Origin: Dipteris shenzhenensis
Taxonomy: Eukaryota > Polypodiophyta > Polypodiopsida > Gleicheniales
DNA length: 64,000 bases
Assembly (NCBI GenBank): GCA_047967505.1
Contig: CM106541.1
Reading direction: 5' to 3' (one strand)
Positions 12,152-23,221 of the stretch are shown piece by piece (position 1 is the stretch's first letter; every line of letters begins with the position of its first letter). The position numbers and the translations under genes were made by a program. The notes below the pieces were generated by a model. The model did no database searches and was not told the origin of the DNA. It saw only the letters and a list, made by a program, of their open reading frames with translations.

Positions 12152-13192
12152 CTAATCATAAGCATCTAATCCTGGACACCTAACACATGCAATGCATAAG
12201 AGAATCCATGATCCCCTAGCCATAACCAAATTGCCTCTAGCAATCTTCCATGCATGATCACCCAAAGAGACATGATAACCTACCTCAACCAACTGTCCAA
12301 TACTGATCTTGCTCATAGCAAGTCTTGGTATATGTCTAACCCTCTGCAAAACAAGAATAGAGCAACTAGGCATAAGAAGGTGGATATCCCCATAACCATA
12401 GACATCCATAGAATGATCAATGCCCATCAAATTGCTCTCCACAATGCATTCCTGATATGCATTGAACCATGACCTATGAGGGGTCATATGACATGAAGCA
12501 CAACATCCAATCACTAAGAATGGGTACATCAGTGGCCAAGAAGGAGGTGTCAGACATACACAAAAGAATGCCTTCATCATTGCTACTATCAGTGGAAACC
12601 CTGGCATCCACGCCTTGAAGCTCAACATGCTTCTTCTCCTTCTTCCTGTCATTCTTAACCTTGCTCTTCTTCTTGCATTTTCTTAGCCATTTCCACCAGT
12701 ACTTTTTCATGTGGTCATACTTTCCACAATAGAAACATCTAACACAAGTCTGAGAGCTAGACTTGCTCTTGGAATTCCCCCTTAACATGACCTGTTTCTA
12801 CCAACAATTGATCTACCTGTGGAGTGCATATCAAGGCTATATTTCAGCCCATTAGGGAATTTCAACCCATCATGCTGTAACATAACACTATCATGGTCAT
12901 ACATCTGGCATATATGAGTACAGAACTCATATGCATGGCAGTCTACAACCTGTACACCATCCTGTACCTGTAAGTAGACTGACTTTGAGAGTGATGACTG
13001 AATGATAGAGCGTGCTTGCATGTCATCCCAATCACTTTGTTTAATGCTATTAGGCTTGACACCTTTGCATTGAATGGGCTTATGCTGCCTCTTCTGCACT
13101 AACACATCATAAATCTGCTCCTTCCAATACTGAAAGTTCGATCCATCCAACCTCTCAATATCAAAGAGGCAACTACCAGCTATAGATGCCAT
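12152..13192 (-). pseudogene. C2 gag and protease remnant
   Basis: Gag starts at ATG 13192 with MASIAGSCLFDIERLDGSNF, then QYWKEQIYDVLVQKR, the copia UBN2-type gag opening. A zinc knuckle follows near 12690-12740 (CFYCGKYDHMKKYWW), but its last Cys is lost. In another frame CHMTPHRSWFNAYQECIVES (around 12425-12485) is the protease region; the preceding DSA/DSG active-site residues are disrupted by a frameshift. A pre-integrase-like stretch (HIPRLAMSKISIGQLVEVGY) follows. Confidence 0.8.
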
Positions 13193-13790
13193 ATTTGTGT
13201 TACAATAGCTCACAACCAAAGAGCAAAACAGTCCAATAGGTAACCCAAATGACCAAAAAATATAGTATTGTCTAGACCAATCAGGTTTGCAAATAAACTG
13301 GCTGATCCAAGGCTCAAAAGCAGTCAGCCATAGGCATAAACAAGAATATATGTAGCCCAATAACTTGCCAATGCCTGGCAATCCAAGTAAGAAATGCACT
13401 GAACCAAATGAGCAATGCCTGCTCAACCAATGGCAATAGGAGCCCAGCTCAACTATCCATAAAAATCAGTGTAGCATCCACCAATGTAAATCCATAATGC
13501 ATTAAAATGGCATTTATTGCATCACCTCAAGTGTGCAACCCTTTGGCATCAAAATCAAGCATTCACCACTTGCCAAATGTGCCAAAGTGACTTGCCAATA
13601 ATGCCCTTAGACTGAAGTGAGATCCCAATCACTTTCTGTAATTTACTGTGAGTTCCCAATTCACTGTTGTGTAAGAGAAATTCCTACAACAATACCTCAC
13701 AGCCACTTTGGGCAAGATAACTCGTTGTCCCTATTTCTGAACAATGATATCTTTTCACCGAAAGACCAGATGCCAAAGCTATAAACAGCA

Positions 13791-13822
13791 AAGTTGTAGC
13801 TTGTAGAAAGATCTACAACTTG
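13791..13822. repeat. Hairpin with AAGTTGTAG arms
   Basis: AAGTTGTAG and CTACAACTT are perfect inverted arms around a 13-nt loop. Confidence 0.7.
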
Positions 13823-13986
13823 TCAGTTGACCTCAAGAGCCAAATCCTTGTGGATTCTCAGATATTCTCACCTGAAAACAGCTTCTTGCACATTAGTCAC
13901 AGATAGTCAGTAGACTGCAACTTTTTCTGGTTTTGCAGAGGCTGTAACTCCTGCAGTGTATACTGGATCAACTTACTTCCAAAAGC

Positions 13987-14019
13987 AAAGTTGTAGTCTG
14001 TTCTGTGAACTACAACTTT
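13987..14019. repeat. Second hairpin, AAAGTTGTAG arms
   Basis: AAAGTTGTAG and CTACAACTTT are perfect 10-bp arms around a 13-nt loop. The arm sequence is the same as in the hairpin about 200 bp to the left. Confidence 0.7.
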
Positions 14020-15701
14020 CCAGTGCAATTTTGCACCAGGAAAAGATATTCAGTCCTGAAAATGACTATTTTGTCATAAAAATAGCAACAGCAGCTTCCT
14101 TGTATGTTTGCTGCCCTTTACAGCACTCATCTACTCTGGCAAAACAACCCCAAAAATGGTCAAAATACATCCAGCACATCACCCCATATGTCAACTGCAA
14201 CACCAGCAAAATGGCAAGTACAATGCCCAACCAAATCAGCCCCAAGAATGCTCATAGATCAGTGATAAAATAGCCCAAAAGCACTGGCAAAATAGCCCCA
14301 AAATGTGCTCCAAACAACGGCAAATCACTGACAATACATCCTCCTTAGCTGCTCAATGAACTGACATAAACACCATCATACATGTAGGTGTAAAGCCGTC
14401 AAAATGTCCATTGAATCACTGTCAAAATGACCTCAAAGCATGTGTCCACAGTCAACAAAAGTATCTGTAATGGCCTCTGACAAGAGAACTCCTAAACCGT
14501 GAGTGTCAATGTCAGCTTATTGTCGCTCAGGGTGCCTAACTGTACCCTCAAGCTAAGCCAAACTGTCAAAATCTGACCAACTGTAATGGAATGTCCACAA
14601 GTATTAAGATGCACTAGAGTATGTCTGTACAAGGACCCAAATGCACTGAATAAACGAACACACATAGCTCAGTAGTGAGCTGCAACCAACTGCTCAGTGC
14701 GCAAGCACAAAAATGCCAAAACTCCACTGTGCAAATCTCGTAAAAACACGTAAAATGTCTTACAAACGCCTCAAGATCAGCGTATCCTCAGCTCCAAGAG
14801 CACAAATGCAATCACTGGCAATCCCCCAGGCATCCAACTGCATCAACCGGAAGCTTCACAGGCTCCTAGGCTTGTCCACACATGAACTAGCACCAATGGC
14901 CATGGAGAATGCCAAAACTGGTTACAAAGGAAAGCCAAAAATGGCTATGTTGCCATTCTTGTACTCCTCCTAGAATACATAGAAGTGCTCCCTGCTTGTG
15001 CAAAGCCTCTTAGCAATGCTGAATGGGCTCCAAAAATGATGTTGGTCTTGGCAATGGGCAAGCCAGCAAGTAATGGCAAGCAAAATTGGCTTAATGAGAG
15101 CTCCAATGGCGCCTGCAGCAAGCTTGAACGAGTTGCAAAAATGCACTTGTGGGCTTGAAAAAGCCCAATGCAATGCCTCTTCTTGTGTTAAGTTTCTTGT
15201 GTTGCTGCTGCGGATGTAGCCCGTGCCTCTATTGTAGTGTCTCATATCCCCCAAGCTTGCCTCCGCATTTAGCATCACCTCTAAAATGCCACAATATTTC
15301 ACACTAGCCGAGGTCAATCGTGATTCTCAATCCACATTCGACAACCTTCATAGCTCCTTGGTTGACTCACCATTTTCCAACTGCACCAAGCTACTCACCC
15401 CAACATCCAAATCCTTACTTTTGCTGCAATGAAATTGCAGATCTACGATGAGAGGACAGAGACGACAGGTTTAAACACTAGGAGGAGGAGACAGACATGG
15501 CATCCGATTTTGGCCTCGCTTCACACTCTCTCCAGCTCAAGTTCCATAACTGCAAGCTCCATGGGCCACATCCATGAACCCTAGCCCGAAGCACACAACT
15601 AGCTCGAATGCTCCTCCCATGAATCCTAATTGGAATACTCGTGCTCAGGAAAGGGACCAAGCTTCAGACTCCTTGCTCTCCCTTGGATCGAAGCACCACA
15701 A

Positions 15702-15712
15702 CTTTGATACTA
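15702..15712 (-). other. Primer binding site of C2
   Basis: The minus strand reads TAGTATCAAAG, two bases inside the 5' LTR. This is a mutated version of the initiator-Met tRNA site TGGTATCAGAG. Confidence 0.65.
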
Positions 15713-15714
15713 GT

Positions 15715-15861
15715 TGTGGGAGAGGAGAGCACACACAAAGGGATAAGGAGACACCAGAAGTGGTGCAGCAAAAGCTACTCCAGCTTATTCCTCTATCATA
15801 TATATATGAGTATATACAGGCCTTGTACAAGTGGGTGGGCACACTGCCCTTTACCCCAACA
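15715..15861 (-). repeat. 5' LTR of C2
   Basis: Near-identical partner of 9805-9952, with the same TGTGGGAG...CCCCAACA ends (+ orientation). Confidence 0.88.
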
Positions 15862-15866
15862 AAAAC

Positions 15867-16340
15867 CTCCACCAGAGGCTACTCAAGAAGAGCCAGCCAC
15901 AACAGGCACGCCTCCCATGAAAACATGAAAGCGCACCCTGGCACCCACCGTAGGTGAGTACAAGATTGTGCATTCACAAGCACACTCGCCATTGGGAGAA
16001 GCATGGCTCCAAGAGCTAGATGCTTACGTGATCCACTCGCGCTTCGCTTTCAAGGGTCGAGACTACACCCTCCACTACTACACTGCAGCAGCATATGCCA
16101 CTCTTTGGGACCCAACAGTCGTGGAAGCCCTCAACTTCGTAGGCTTGGGAAGAGTAGCAGCCCGTTTCCCATGCCACTCGGACATGACGCTACTGGCAGA
16201 ATTCCTCAAGACATACGATAGCAACACCCACATAGGTGTCCTGTGTGACGCAACCGACAACCCCCACCACTACTAGATCAATCAGAATGTGGTGCGGGAA
16301 GCATTCAACCTGCCAGTGGTGGCAAAGAAATATTCCAAGC
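15867..16340 (+). pseudogene. G1 third ORF (ORF3), 3' part
   Basis: Continues ORF3 after the nested copia, shifted by one base. The frame opens with a P/T/E-rich linker (PPPEATQEEPATTGTPPMKT), a TGA at about 15926, then a well-ordered region: WLQELDAYVIHSRFAFKGRD, YTLHYYTAAAYATLWDPTVV, LGRVAARFPCHSDMTLLAEF. A TAG at about 16274 follows, then INQNVVREAFNLPVVAKKYS. The VVREAFNLP ending resembles the style of the plant 'putative transposon protein' domains found near gypsy elements, but I cannot name the family. The ORF runs into the truncated 3' LTR. Confidence 0.55.
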
Positions 16341-17244
16341 AAGGAGATGCGCACTTTCCGGTCACAAAGTGCATGCGCCTTGCACTTTTTAGCTCCACAT
16401 CCACAAGAAATAGTGATGCCAATGAAAATAGCCATGAAAGGAGTACAGCTCAAACTCAAGGAGTTTGTTCCCCAAATATTCCAAAGAAAAGCTTCCCAGC
16501 AACATTCAAGGTTACCTTTGGTCACTCTAGGTTTTGCACTGCGTTCATGAGGTTCGAACCCAAACAAGTGAAGGTGTGAGGGCGCTCAAGGAGTTTGAGC
16601 CCCAAATCACCCGAGCATAGGAGTGGCGAGGCTAACACAAGCGTTATTTGGAAACCAGTTAGGACCATCTCCTAATACCAAGTTTATCCCAAGCGCTTTA
16701 ATATGGTTAACACAAGCACTATTTCCACTAGTAGAGAGAGTCGGTAAGAATAGCAATATGCCTTGGCGCCCTATGAGCCCAAGAGCACATGGTTGTAAAG
16801 TGAGGGACAGTGCTAAAAAGGAAAAGGGTTGGCCGTCCCTTCAAAACGTGACTTGTATAAAAGGTCAAATGTTTGACTTTGGTCTTCATTGTTGTTTGCA
16901 CAAGTTTGAATACAAGCTCCTCTTCACTTCCAAGAGAGTGTTTTGGGTGTTCTCTTGTTTCCATTGTAGTGCCTTTGTGGCTGTCACTATATCCCCCTTC
17001 ACTCCCTTCTCCTTCTTCCCTTCCTCTTCCTCCCTTCTCCCTCCTTCTCCCTCTCCCCTCCCCTCTTCCTCTTCCCTCTTCCTCGCGTGAAACCACATTG
17101 CAACAATCCGGAGGTTGCTTGAGTGACACTTGTGGACGGCTCGTGCTATGCATTGCTCCCATAAGGAGTAGGCGGGAGTGGAAGCTCCATCGGCATATCT
17201 TCAACTACCCCATGACATGTGAGTCACTGCTGAGACCCACCACA
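16341..17244 (+). repeat. 3' LTR of G1, lacking its first part
   Basis: Matches 820-1750 of the 5' LTR, including the TATA box (16856-16863) and the C/T-rich tract, and ends CCACCACA followed by TSD TATAT. The sequence equivalent to 597-819 and any polypurine tract are missing; third-ORF sequence runs straight into it. The join shows short homology (CCAAG-CAAGGAGATGC). Confidence 0.85.
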
Positions 17245-17560
17245 TATATCTAGCAAAAACTTGATCGAATTTGCTATATGATTGCTTTGTCGTCTATGTG
17301 CGCTCTAGTATTTGAAGTGTACCACAGTATATGGAACCACCTACTGAAGTGAATTGGACTTCCATGGATATTTTGATTTGGGTAGCAATCCACTTTCATT
17401 CTAGGAGTTGGGACCATTCAAGGGTCATTGAGAAGCAACTCAGTGTGGCTCTATATTCGAGTACAGATCAACTTGTATGGCATTGTGTGAGTCTTTATGA
17501 ATCAACCGAATCCTAAAAGACATAGTTATCTAAAGCAACGAAGCTATTGATATCTACTTA
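17245..17560 (+). pseudogene. Copia C1 RT/RNase H remnant, right part
   Basis: Resumes the frame interrupted at base 596. PQYMEPPTEVNW matches the copia block SQFM-EP---HW that follows RT. SVALYSSTDQLVWHCVSL (about 17445-17500) matches the RNase H block VALSSTEAEYMAL-E. Stops are mixed. Similarity fades by about 17560. Confidence 0.7.
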
Positions 17561-18132
17561 GGTAACTAGAGTTAATAGTGTAAGAATTAATTCAAGAACT
17601 ATAACCTCAAAATGAGATCTCTAGGAGAAACTTTTAGGGATTCCCTTCTTTTCTCTATTTTTTAAAAATATGGTTGTTTTATGAATGAATGTTCAAAAAA
17701 GAGTAACATAAACCATGGTTTTTGGGTTGTCTTTATGCAACTAAAATTTCAAAAACTAGCACCAAAACCTTTTCTTAGAATTGGAAAAATATGTCAAATA
17801 CAACAAAATTTCAAAACCCTTGTAACATGGCCTTGCACATATTAACACAAAAAAAGTATTTCAAAACCAACAAAGCTAGAAATTATATCATTTCACAAAT
17901 TAAAAATGTCAATTCCTCTTGAAAGAGCAATCATACTCCTTTAAATGTGTAGAATGCTCTATGACATGATAAAATTACAAGACAGAGGACTGGATAGGTA
18001 AGTATGAAGAAGCCTTCATCTCAATTCTCAGCCCTTTGATGAGATCATTGATAGGATGAGAGCTAAGGAGAAAGGCTTATTTGCAAAAAAGAAAAAAAAG
18101 AGAGTGAGCAAAAAAGATCCCCAGCCTCTCTG
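17561..18132. other. AT-rich DNA without a recognisable gene
   Basis: A/T-rich sequence with homopolymer runs; no coding, LTR or RNA gene signal seen. Confidence 0.6.
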
Positions 18133-18172
18133 TGTGCAATCTCATCAATGATATCATTGATGAGATTGCACA
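18133..18172. repeat. Perfect 40-bp palindrome
   Basis: TGTGCAATCTCATCAATGAT followed at once by its exact reverse complement, with no spacer. The match stops sharply on both sides. Related words (TTGATGAGATCATTGATAGG) lie about 100 bp upstream. Confidence 0.95.
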
Positions 18173-18187
18173 TGGTAGGAACTATTT

Positions 18188-18635
18188 TTTTGCTTCCTCT
18201 TTTCTTTTTTGGTGAATTTGGCCCCTTGAGGAATCCATTTGCGAAAATGGGGGAGAGGGAGGGGAGACATAAAATAATGGATGGTGGGGTAGAAAGGGAG
18301 GGGTTCGTTCAAGGGGGGGATTCATTTATGAGAGGAGAGGGCTCTTGGTGGCTTCATGAAAGGGGGAGAGAGGAAGTGGGATTAATTCAATAAGCTTGAT
18401 AGTCTATGGCATTTTGTTTCCTCTTTTCTTTGTTGGTGAATTTGGCCCCTTGAGGAATCCATCTGTGAAAATGGGGGAGATGGAGGGGAGACATTAATTA
18501 ATGGATGGTGGGGGAGAAAGGGAGGGCTTCATTCAAGGGGGGGGATTCATTTATGAGAGGAGAGGGCTCTTGGTGGCTTCATGAAAGGGGGATAGGGAGT
18601 GGGCTTAATTCAATAAGCTTGATATTCTATGGCAT
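18188..18635. repeat. Tandem duplication, two units of about 224 bp
   Basis: Unit 1 is 18188-18411 and unit 2 is 18412-18635. Both begin TTTTG-TTCCTCTTTTCTTT and contain TTTGGCCCCTTGAGGAATCC, GGGGGAGA-GGAGGGGAGACAT and ATTCAATAAGCTTGATA. Copies differ at scattered positions. G-rich on the + strand. Confidence 0.9.
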
Positions 18636-18640
18636 TTTGT

Positions 18641-21600
18641 GAAAAGGGAGAAGGGGCACATCTATAAAGGAAGTTGAGGGCTTCTTTTCTGAGGGGCACA
18701 ACGAGCATAATTCAATAATCCCATACTGTGGTAGTTTGGGGCTTATTGAGTTGAGCCCCCTTTCACGTGGTTTCTAAGAGCTCCCCCCTTTTTCATCCTC
18801 CCCCACCATTCAAAGCAAACACGAAGCCAATATACGAAGCCAATATATGGATGCATAGTTCAATCTTCAGAGTGCAAATGAATTATGAAGCATGAATAGG
18901 GTCTGACCAAACATCAAATTGGGTTCAATCAAAGGTAGTTGCCACATCATCAATTCAATGTATTCGATGATCAAGGTTTGAGCAAACATTGAACTTGGTT
19001 TGATTGGCATAGTTGCCATTTCATCAATTTGGCATCTTTGACAAACAGGGTTCGAATGAATGTTGTGACTCGAGGATGTATCGATTAGAGGTTGAGAGGA
19101 TGCTTTGAATTCCAAAATTCTATTTTGGAAGGCGGGAGTCTCAAATTGGATTTGGATGATACGTTGACCTATACGCATTCATCGAAAACCCTAACCACAA
19201 GTCAAGAAGTGGCTGAATTGTTGTACCACATTAAGGTCGATGGGAAACAAATCTCACTCTACATATAGTGGCACATATGGAGTTGTAGATGTGAAAAGAA
19301 AGAAAACAATGTCGTGCAAGGCTTGAACACACCCAACTACTATAAAATCTAGTTCGAGACTAAGGTATTGGAGAACCTACTCCAAGATGAAGGTTATGGA
19401 GAGAACTTAGGGAGTCTCTCACACATTTGCAATGTAAGTCAAATTTTTGGGAGTTTACATTTGAGCACTCTTCTACACAACAAATTTTGGGACTCTATTT
19501 CATGAAGTCAATTAGGGATTGGGTAGCAAAGCAAACTTAGGGAGATGCAAGCTATGAGTGCATCATAACAATCACAACTTATAGGGCAAGACAAACCATC
19601 CTTTGAGGCACACAAGATTTGCAGCATTTCTTCATTGTCGCAGCCTAAGGTGTTGTTATAAATTTTGCCAATATTTGAACATGATTGAGCTCCTTTATAC
19701 CCATGTGTAATCAATAAGCATTTCCAATGTCATCTAAATTTGAGAATTTATATGCATCTTTCATTACATTAGGTAATCAATTGAAGTAGGATTGTAATTC
19801 AATAATTTTATTATTATTTGTAGTACTTCAAAGTTAAAAAGGAGTTTATATTGTGATTCGATAGGGGGAGTTGGGTTGCTATCGATGTATATATTGCGTC
19901 GATGATTTCCAATACATTGCTCACAATACTGGTTGAGACTCATCACTATGATAGATATTATGATGAGCTATATAAAAAAAGAGGTATAACATCAATTCTA
20001 GAAACCCAAAATACTCAATGCTTCATCCTCTACTAGTTCTATGGATTGTAATCACTAGTTCTTTGGCATCTATGCATTAGTGTCACTAGTGGCATTCATC
20101 TTCTCTTTGGCTAATTGTTTATGCTTATAAAGGAGTTTATGGCATGATAGTTGGTCTCTCTTCTTAGTTCCCCTTCCTTAATAAACTATGGGCCTCAAAA
20201 TCAAGAAAGCTTCCAGCTGAATTCATGAACTCCATTAATCAGATTCCATAGATAAGTTTTTCGTGCTCCTCATGAGTCACATTCTATGCTCCTATTCTCT
20301 TTAGGTATCCTTGGTGAGTTAAGGTCAACATGAACGTGTTGATTGTGATCCAAATGGACACATACCTGTTGTACATATCCCTAGCTTTATGTTGGAAGGA
20401 TTTATTTTTAAATATTGGACATTTGCTTTGAAAGTAATGCCTCGCACTCTATAGTAATGCACCACTTCTACCTTCGCTTATTTATAGTTAATTACATGCC
20501 AAAACATGTTCATGACCAAGGATGAGATTGAAATATGCATCAAAGACATGGGAAAGTGCTAGAACACCTTTCTTATAAGCACTTTGCTAATGCTTTCCAT
20601 ATCCTTTGTGCACTTTGAACAAGTGGCATGATCTCTATAATGACCTTAATGTGAACCTCTATACGATCTCTATAATGACCTCCAAATAAGAGGCAACGAG
20701 CATGGTATCTTTTGTAATCATGGACACATGCATGAGATCTTTAGTAAATCAGGTCCCAATGAAGCAAGCATTAAATTGGCTTTGTGTTGATAAAAATATT
20801 ACCCCTTGGCATTATGTTACTATGTAATAGCATGCAATTAGAGGGGTATGATTTTTTTTTGCTAAACACAAGCACTCCAAAAAATCACTACATGCATACA
20901 ATATGAAATTTCAATACATAAGAAAGGAGAGGATTTATTTATTTAGAAGCGATAACACTAATGCGTGGCTTTAGTGATGACAAAAGTTGAGCAACATAAT
21001 ACATTGTAGCTTGATAAATTGATGACACTAAAGTGTGGCTCCATCCATGTTTCGTTTCTAAGGGCAAACTTACTTCAGCCATTGGCTTCTTTACTAGATA
21101 TGGTGGTCCATCACATTCTCATGCATGCCATCACAAAGGTGATTGCCATTGCAATCCTCCCCATCAATTTCATCAAGATTATATATTTTACATGACAATA
21201 ATGTGTTAAAAAGCATAAAGCTATCAAAGATAAGTGTACCATAATGTAAAATTGGAATATATAGACTAGATAGTCATGGGAGCAATATACTTTAACTTCT
21301 TTTATGTTGCAAGGAGAGAGAAAGAATAAGCACAGGATGTAGGGATGATGACAAGGAAAGGAAAGGCGAGGAGTGTTAGGATGAGTGGCACGTATAACAA
21401 TAATGGCATTCAATGGAGTAAATAATTCATAAATTTTTCCCAATATGCATCTTCTTAATAGGATGGAAAAAAAATACACCACTTCTATCCACCATGTATA
21501 TTGTAAATTCATGACCCACAAGTAGGACAATAAACATGATCATTCGTTAGTAAAGCCAAAAAATGTGATTAAAGCATTTGTGTACCGCACTATAACATCC

Positions 21601-22676
21601 TATATACAAAGTCAAAATCATTATTACAAATTCAAAATCATTCATGCAAATGTAGACAACTTTTTTACTTTCTCATTGTACTAGAAGAAGGATCCCGCTC
21701 ATTGGTGACATGAGCAACTAGGTTACCACTAGACATTTCCTTGCATTGTCAACCATGCATTTGGTCTAGAGGATTTGATAGCATCAGGATCTATCTCACA
21801 ATTTGTTCGCTCTATATAACCTTTTGAGCTATTTATCAAGCCTACCATGCTACCATATGCAACATCTACATAATAGGGCTCTTCCACACTCACATCTCAC
21901 ATCTATTTTATCAATCTCACATCTATCCTACCAATAATTCAGGGTTGCCAAATTAATGCAAATTTCATATCTCAAAAGTTTTTGCCACTCATCCCAAGTG
22001 TACTGAAGACAGGGAAAAGCAATAAGAGTCACTAATGCCCTACAAAAGCAAATGTATCTTGTAATATAAACAATTGATGACCTAAAACTGCGGTCATGGA
22101 TGGCACTATCATGTATTGCCATGCCAAATAACTAAATTCTTCTCTCTCCTATCCCCATAGGCCAGAGAAATGCTCAAGTGCACGAGGGTTTAAAACTTTT
22201 TACGTGTAAAAATGAGGTTAAGAACATAAAAATGACACTAGTTTGATGGCTAGATGGGAAAAAGTTTTGCATTCTAGCCCTTGAATGATATTTCATTTCA
22301 GATATGTTTCTTCCTTTGGTAGGCCTATGCATGATCCACTTTTGCTTTAAGCACTAACCTAATGTTATCATTATTCTCTCCTTAGTATATTCTAAGGTTT
22401 TTATCACCTACAGTATGTTAGCAGTGTAGTGTAATACATATGCTCACCATGTAACATGCTATCACACATTGATAGTGTTGAGGGAGAATGGACGCTAAGA
22501 GCAAGAGTGCACAAGAACAATAGCAAAGTGAACACACATCCCAGAGTGTGTCAAGTGCTTTGCATTATGGGATACTTATACATGAGCCTTGACACATCGG
22601 AAGGCCTTAGTGAAGATGTGTGATAAGAAATGAAAAATAGGTAATTTTAAAGACATTTCTTTCTATTTTAAGGTGA
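18641..22676. other. Upstream intergenic DNA, no gene seen
   Basis: About 4 kb of AT-rich sequence. Open frames on the minus strand at 18867-19178 and 21111-21530 show no domain, have ordinary AT-rich composition and no supporting context. Text around 19190-19440 could be a very old transposon fragment, but no motif is firm. No tRNA or rRNA signal was seen. Confidence 0.55.
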
Positions 22677-22739
22677 TTGGTGTTCGTATGCTCTATAGGC
22701 TGTTGTAAGGGGCTTTCAATGCATGCATTTAATGACTCC

Positions 22740-22850
22740 GTCTTCTTTGGCCTGCCCTCTCCCGCTTCCCCCCCCCTCTCCTCCCTCTTCCCCCGCCCCC
22801 CTCCTTTCTCTGTCTCTCTCTCTCTCTTCTTCTTCTTCTTCTCTGTGGGT
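22740..22850. repeat. Pyrimidine-rich low-complexity tract
   Basis: C/T-rich run with (CCCT), (TCTC)n and (CTT)n blocks about 370-480 bp before the TTL start codon. Confidence 0.85.
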
Positions 22851-23147
22851 AGGCCACATGAATGAAATTCATCTTGTTTTTCTTTCTCCAGGTTCTAAGC
22901 TCCCAGAGTGAATGCCTTAGACGTCTTGCACCACACTGGAATAAATACAACTCAATTTAGAGTATAGAGAGACCAAAAATCTCCCTATGAAAGACCAAGA
23001 GTTTAAGCTCACTCATAAAGTGAAAAGACAAACCAATGGAAATTTGGTGTGACAAAAGGAGAGACCCTCAACTATAGGCACTCAGCTACTTTGCATAAAG
23101 TGAAAAGAAAGACAGTGGAGCTGGTACGATTGATTGCTTTGCAAACA

Positions 23148-23155
23148 TATATAAA
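23148..23155 (+). promoter_or_regulatory. TATA box of the TTL gene
   Basis: TATATAAA, 66 bp before the ATG at 23222, would place transcription start near 23180 and give a leader of about 40 nt. Upstream, CATAAAGTGAAAAGA occurs twice (about 23013 and 23092) and a CCAAT lies near 23033; these are candidate promoter elements only. Confidence 0.55.
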
Positions 23156-23221
23156 CGGGTAGCTCGCGACAGGACCCAAGTCCAAAATCCAACTACGTTG
23201 CCAGCCTTTCTATCCAGCACC

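Larger units (their letters stand above)
13193..15701 (-). other. Long untranslated leader of C2
   Basis: About 2.5 kb between PBS and gag without convincing coding sequence. The + strand of 14080-14500 is rich in CAAAATGGC/AAATAGCCC-like words. Two short hairpins with the same arm (AAAGTTGTAG/CTACAACTT) occur at 13791-13822 and 13987-14019. A minus-strand open frame at 14970-15317 has no recognisable domain. Confidence 0.55.
9805..15861 (-). mobile_element. Ty1/copia element C2 nested in G1
   Basis: A 6.06-kb copia element on the minus strand with very short LTRs (about 148 bp). It has a tRNA-iMet-type PBS inside the right LTR and a polypurine tract inside the left LTR. Flanks are GAAAC (9800-9804) and AAAAC (15862-15866), a 5-bp duplication with one change. 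Gag, protease and integrase remnants are recognisable, RNase H weakly, and RT is too decayed to place. The leader before gag is about 2.5 kb. Confidence 0.88.
597..17244 (+). mobile_element. Ty3/gypsy element G1 with nested copia C2
   Basis: A gypsy LTR retrotransposon of about 10.6 kb once the 6.06-kb nested copia is removed. It is flanked by the 5-bp target duplication TATAT (592-596 and 17245-17249). Order: 5' LTR, PBS, long leader, gag, protease, RT, RNase H, integrase, a third ORF, 3' LTR. Removing G1 and one TATAT restores the copia C1 frame, which supports both borders. All coding regions carry stops or frameshifts, so the copy is dead. Its stops are of mixed type (TGA and TAG), unlike the family-A LINEs downstream. 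Confidence 0.9.

Noticed and set aside
14970-15317. 115-codon minus-strand frame in the C2 leader
   Set aside because: No domain, no similarity to gag, and not preserved as part of the known coding order.
19190-19440. Possible integrase or gag relic
   Set aside because: A few amino-acid words look transposon-like, but no catalytic or zinc motif supports it.
22729-22950. Arg/Glu-rich minus-strand frame
   Set aside because: Translation of a simple pyrimidine repeat.
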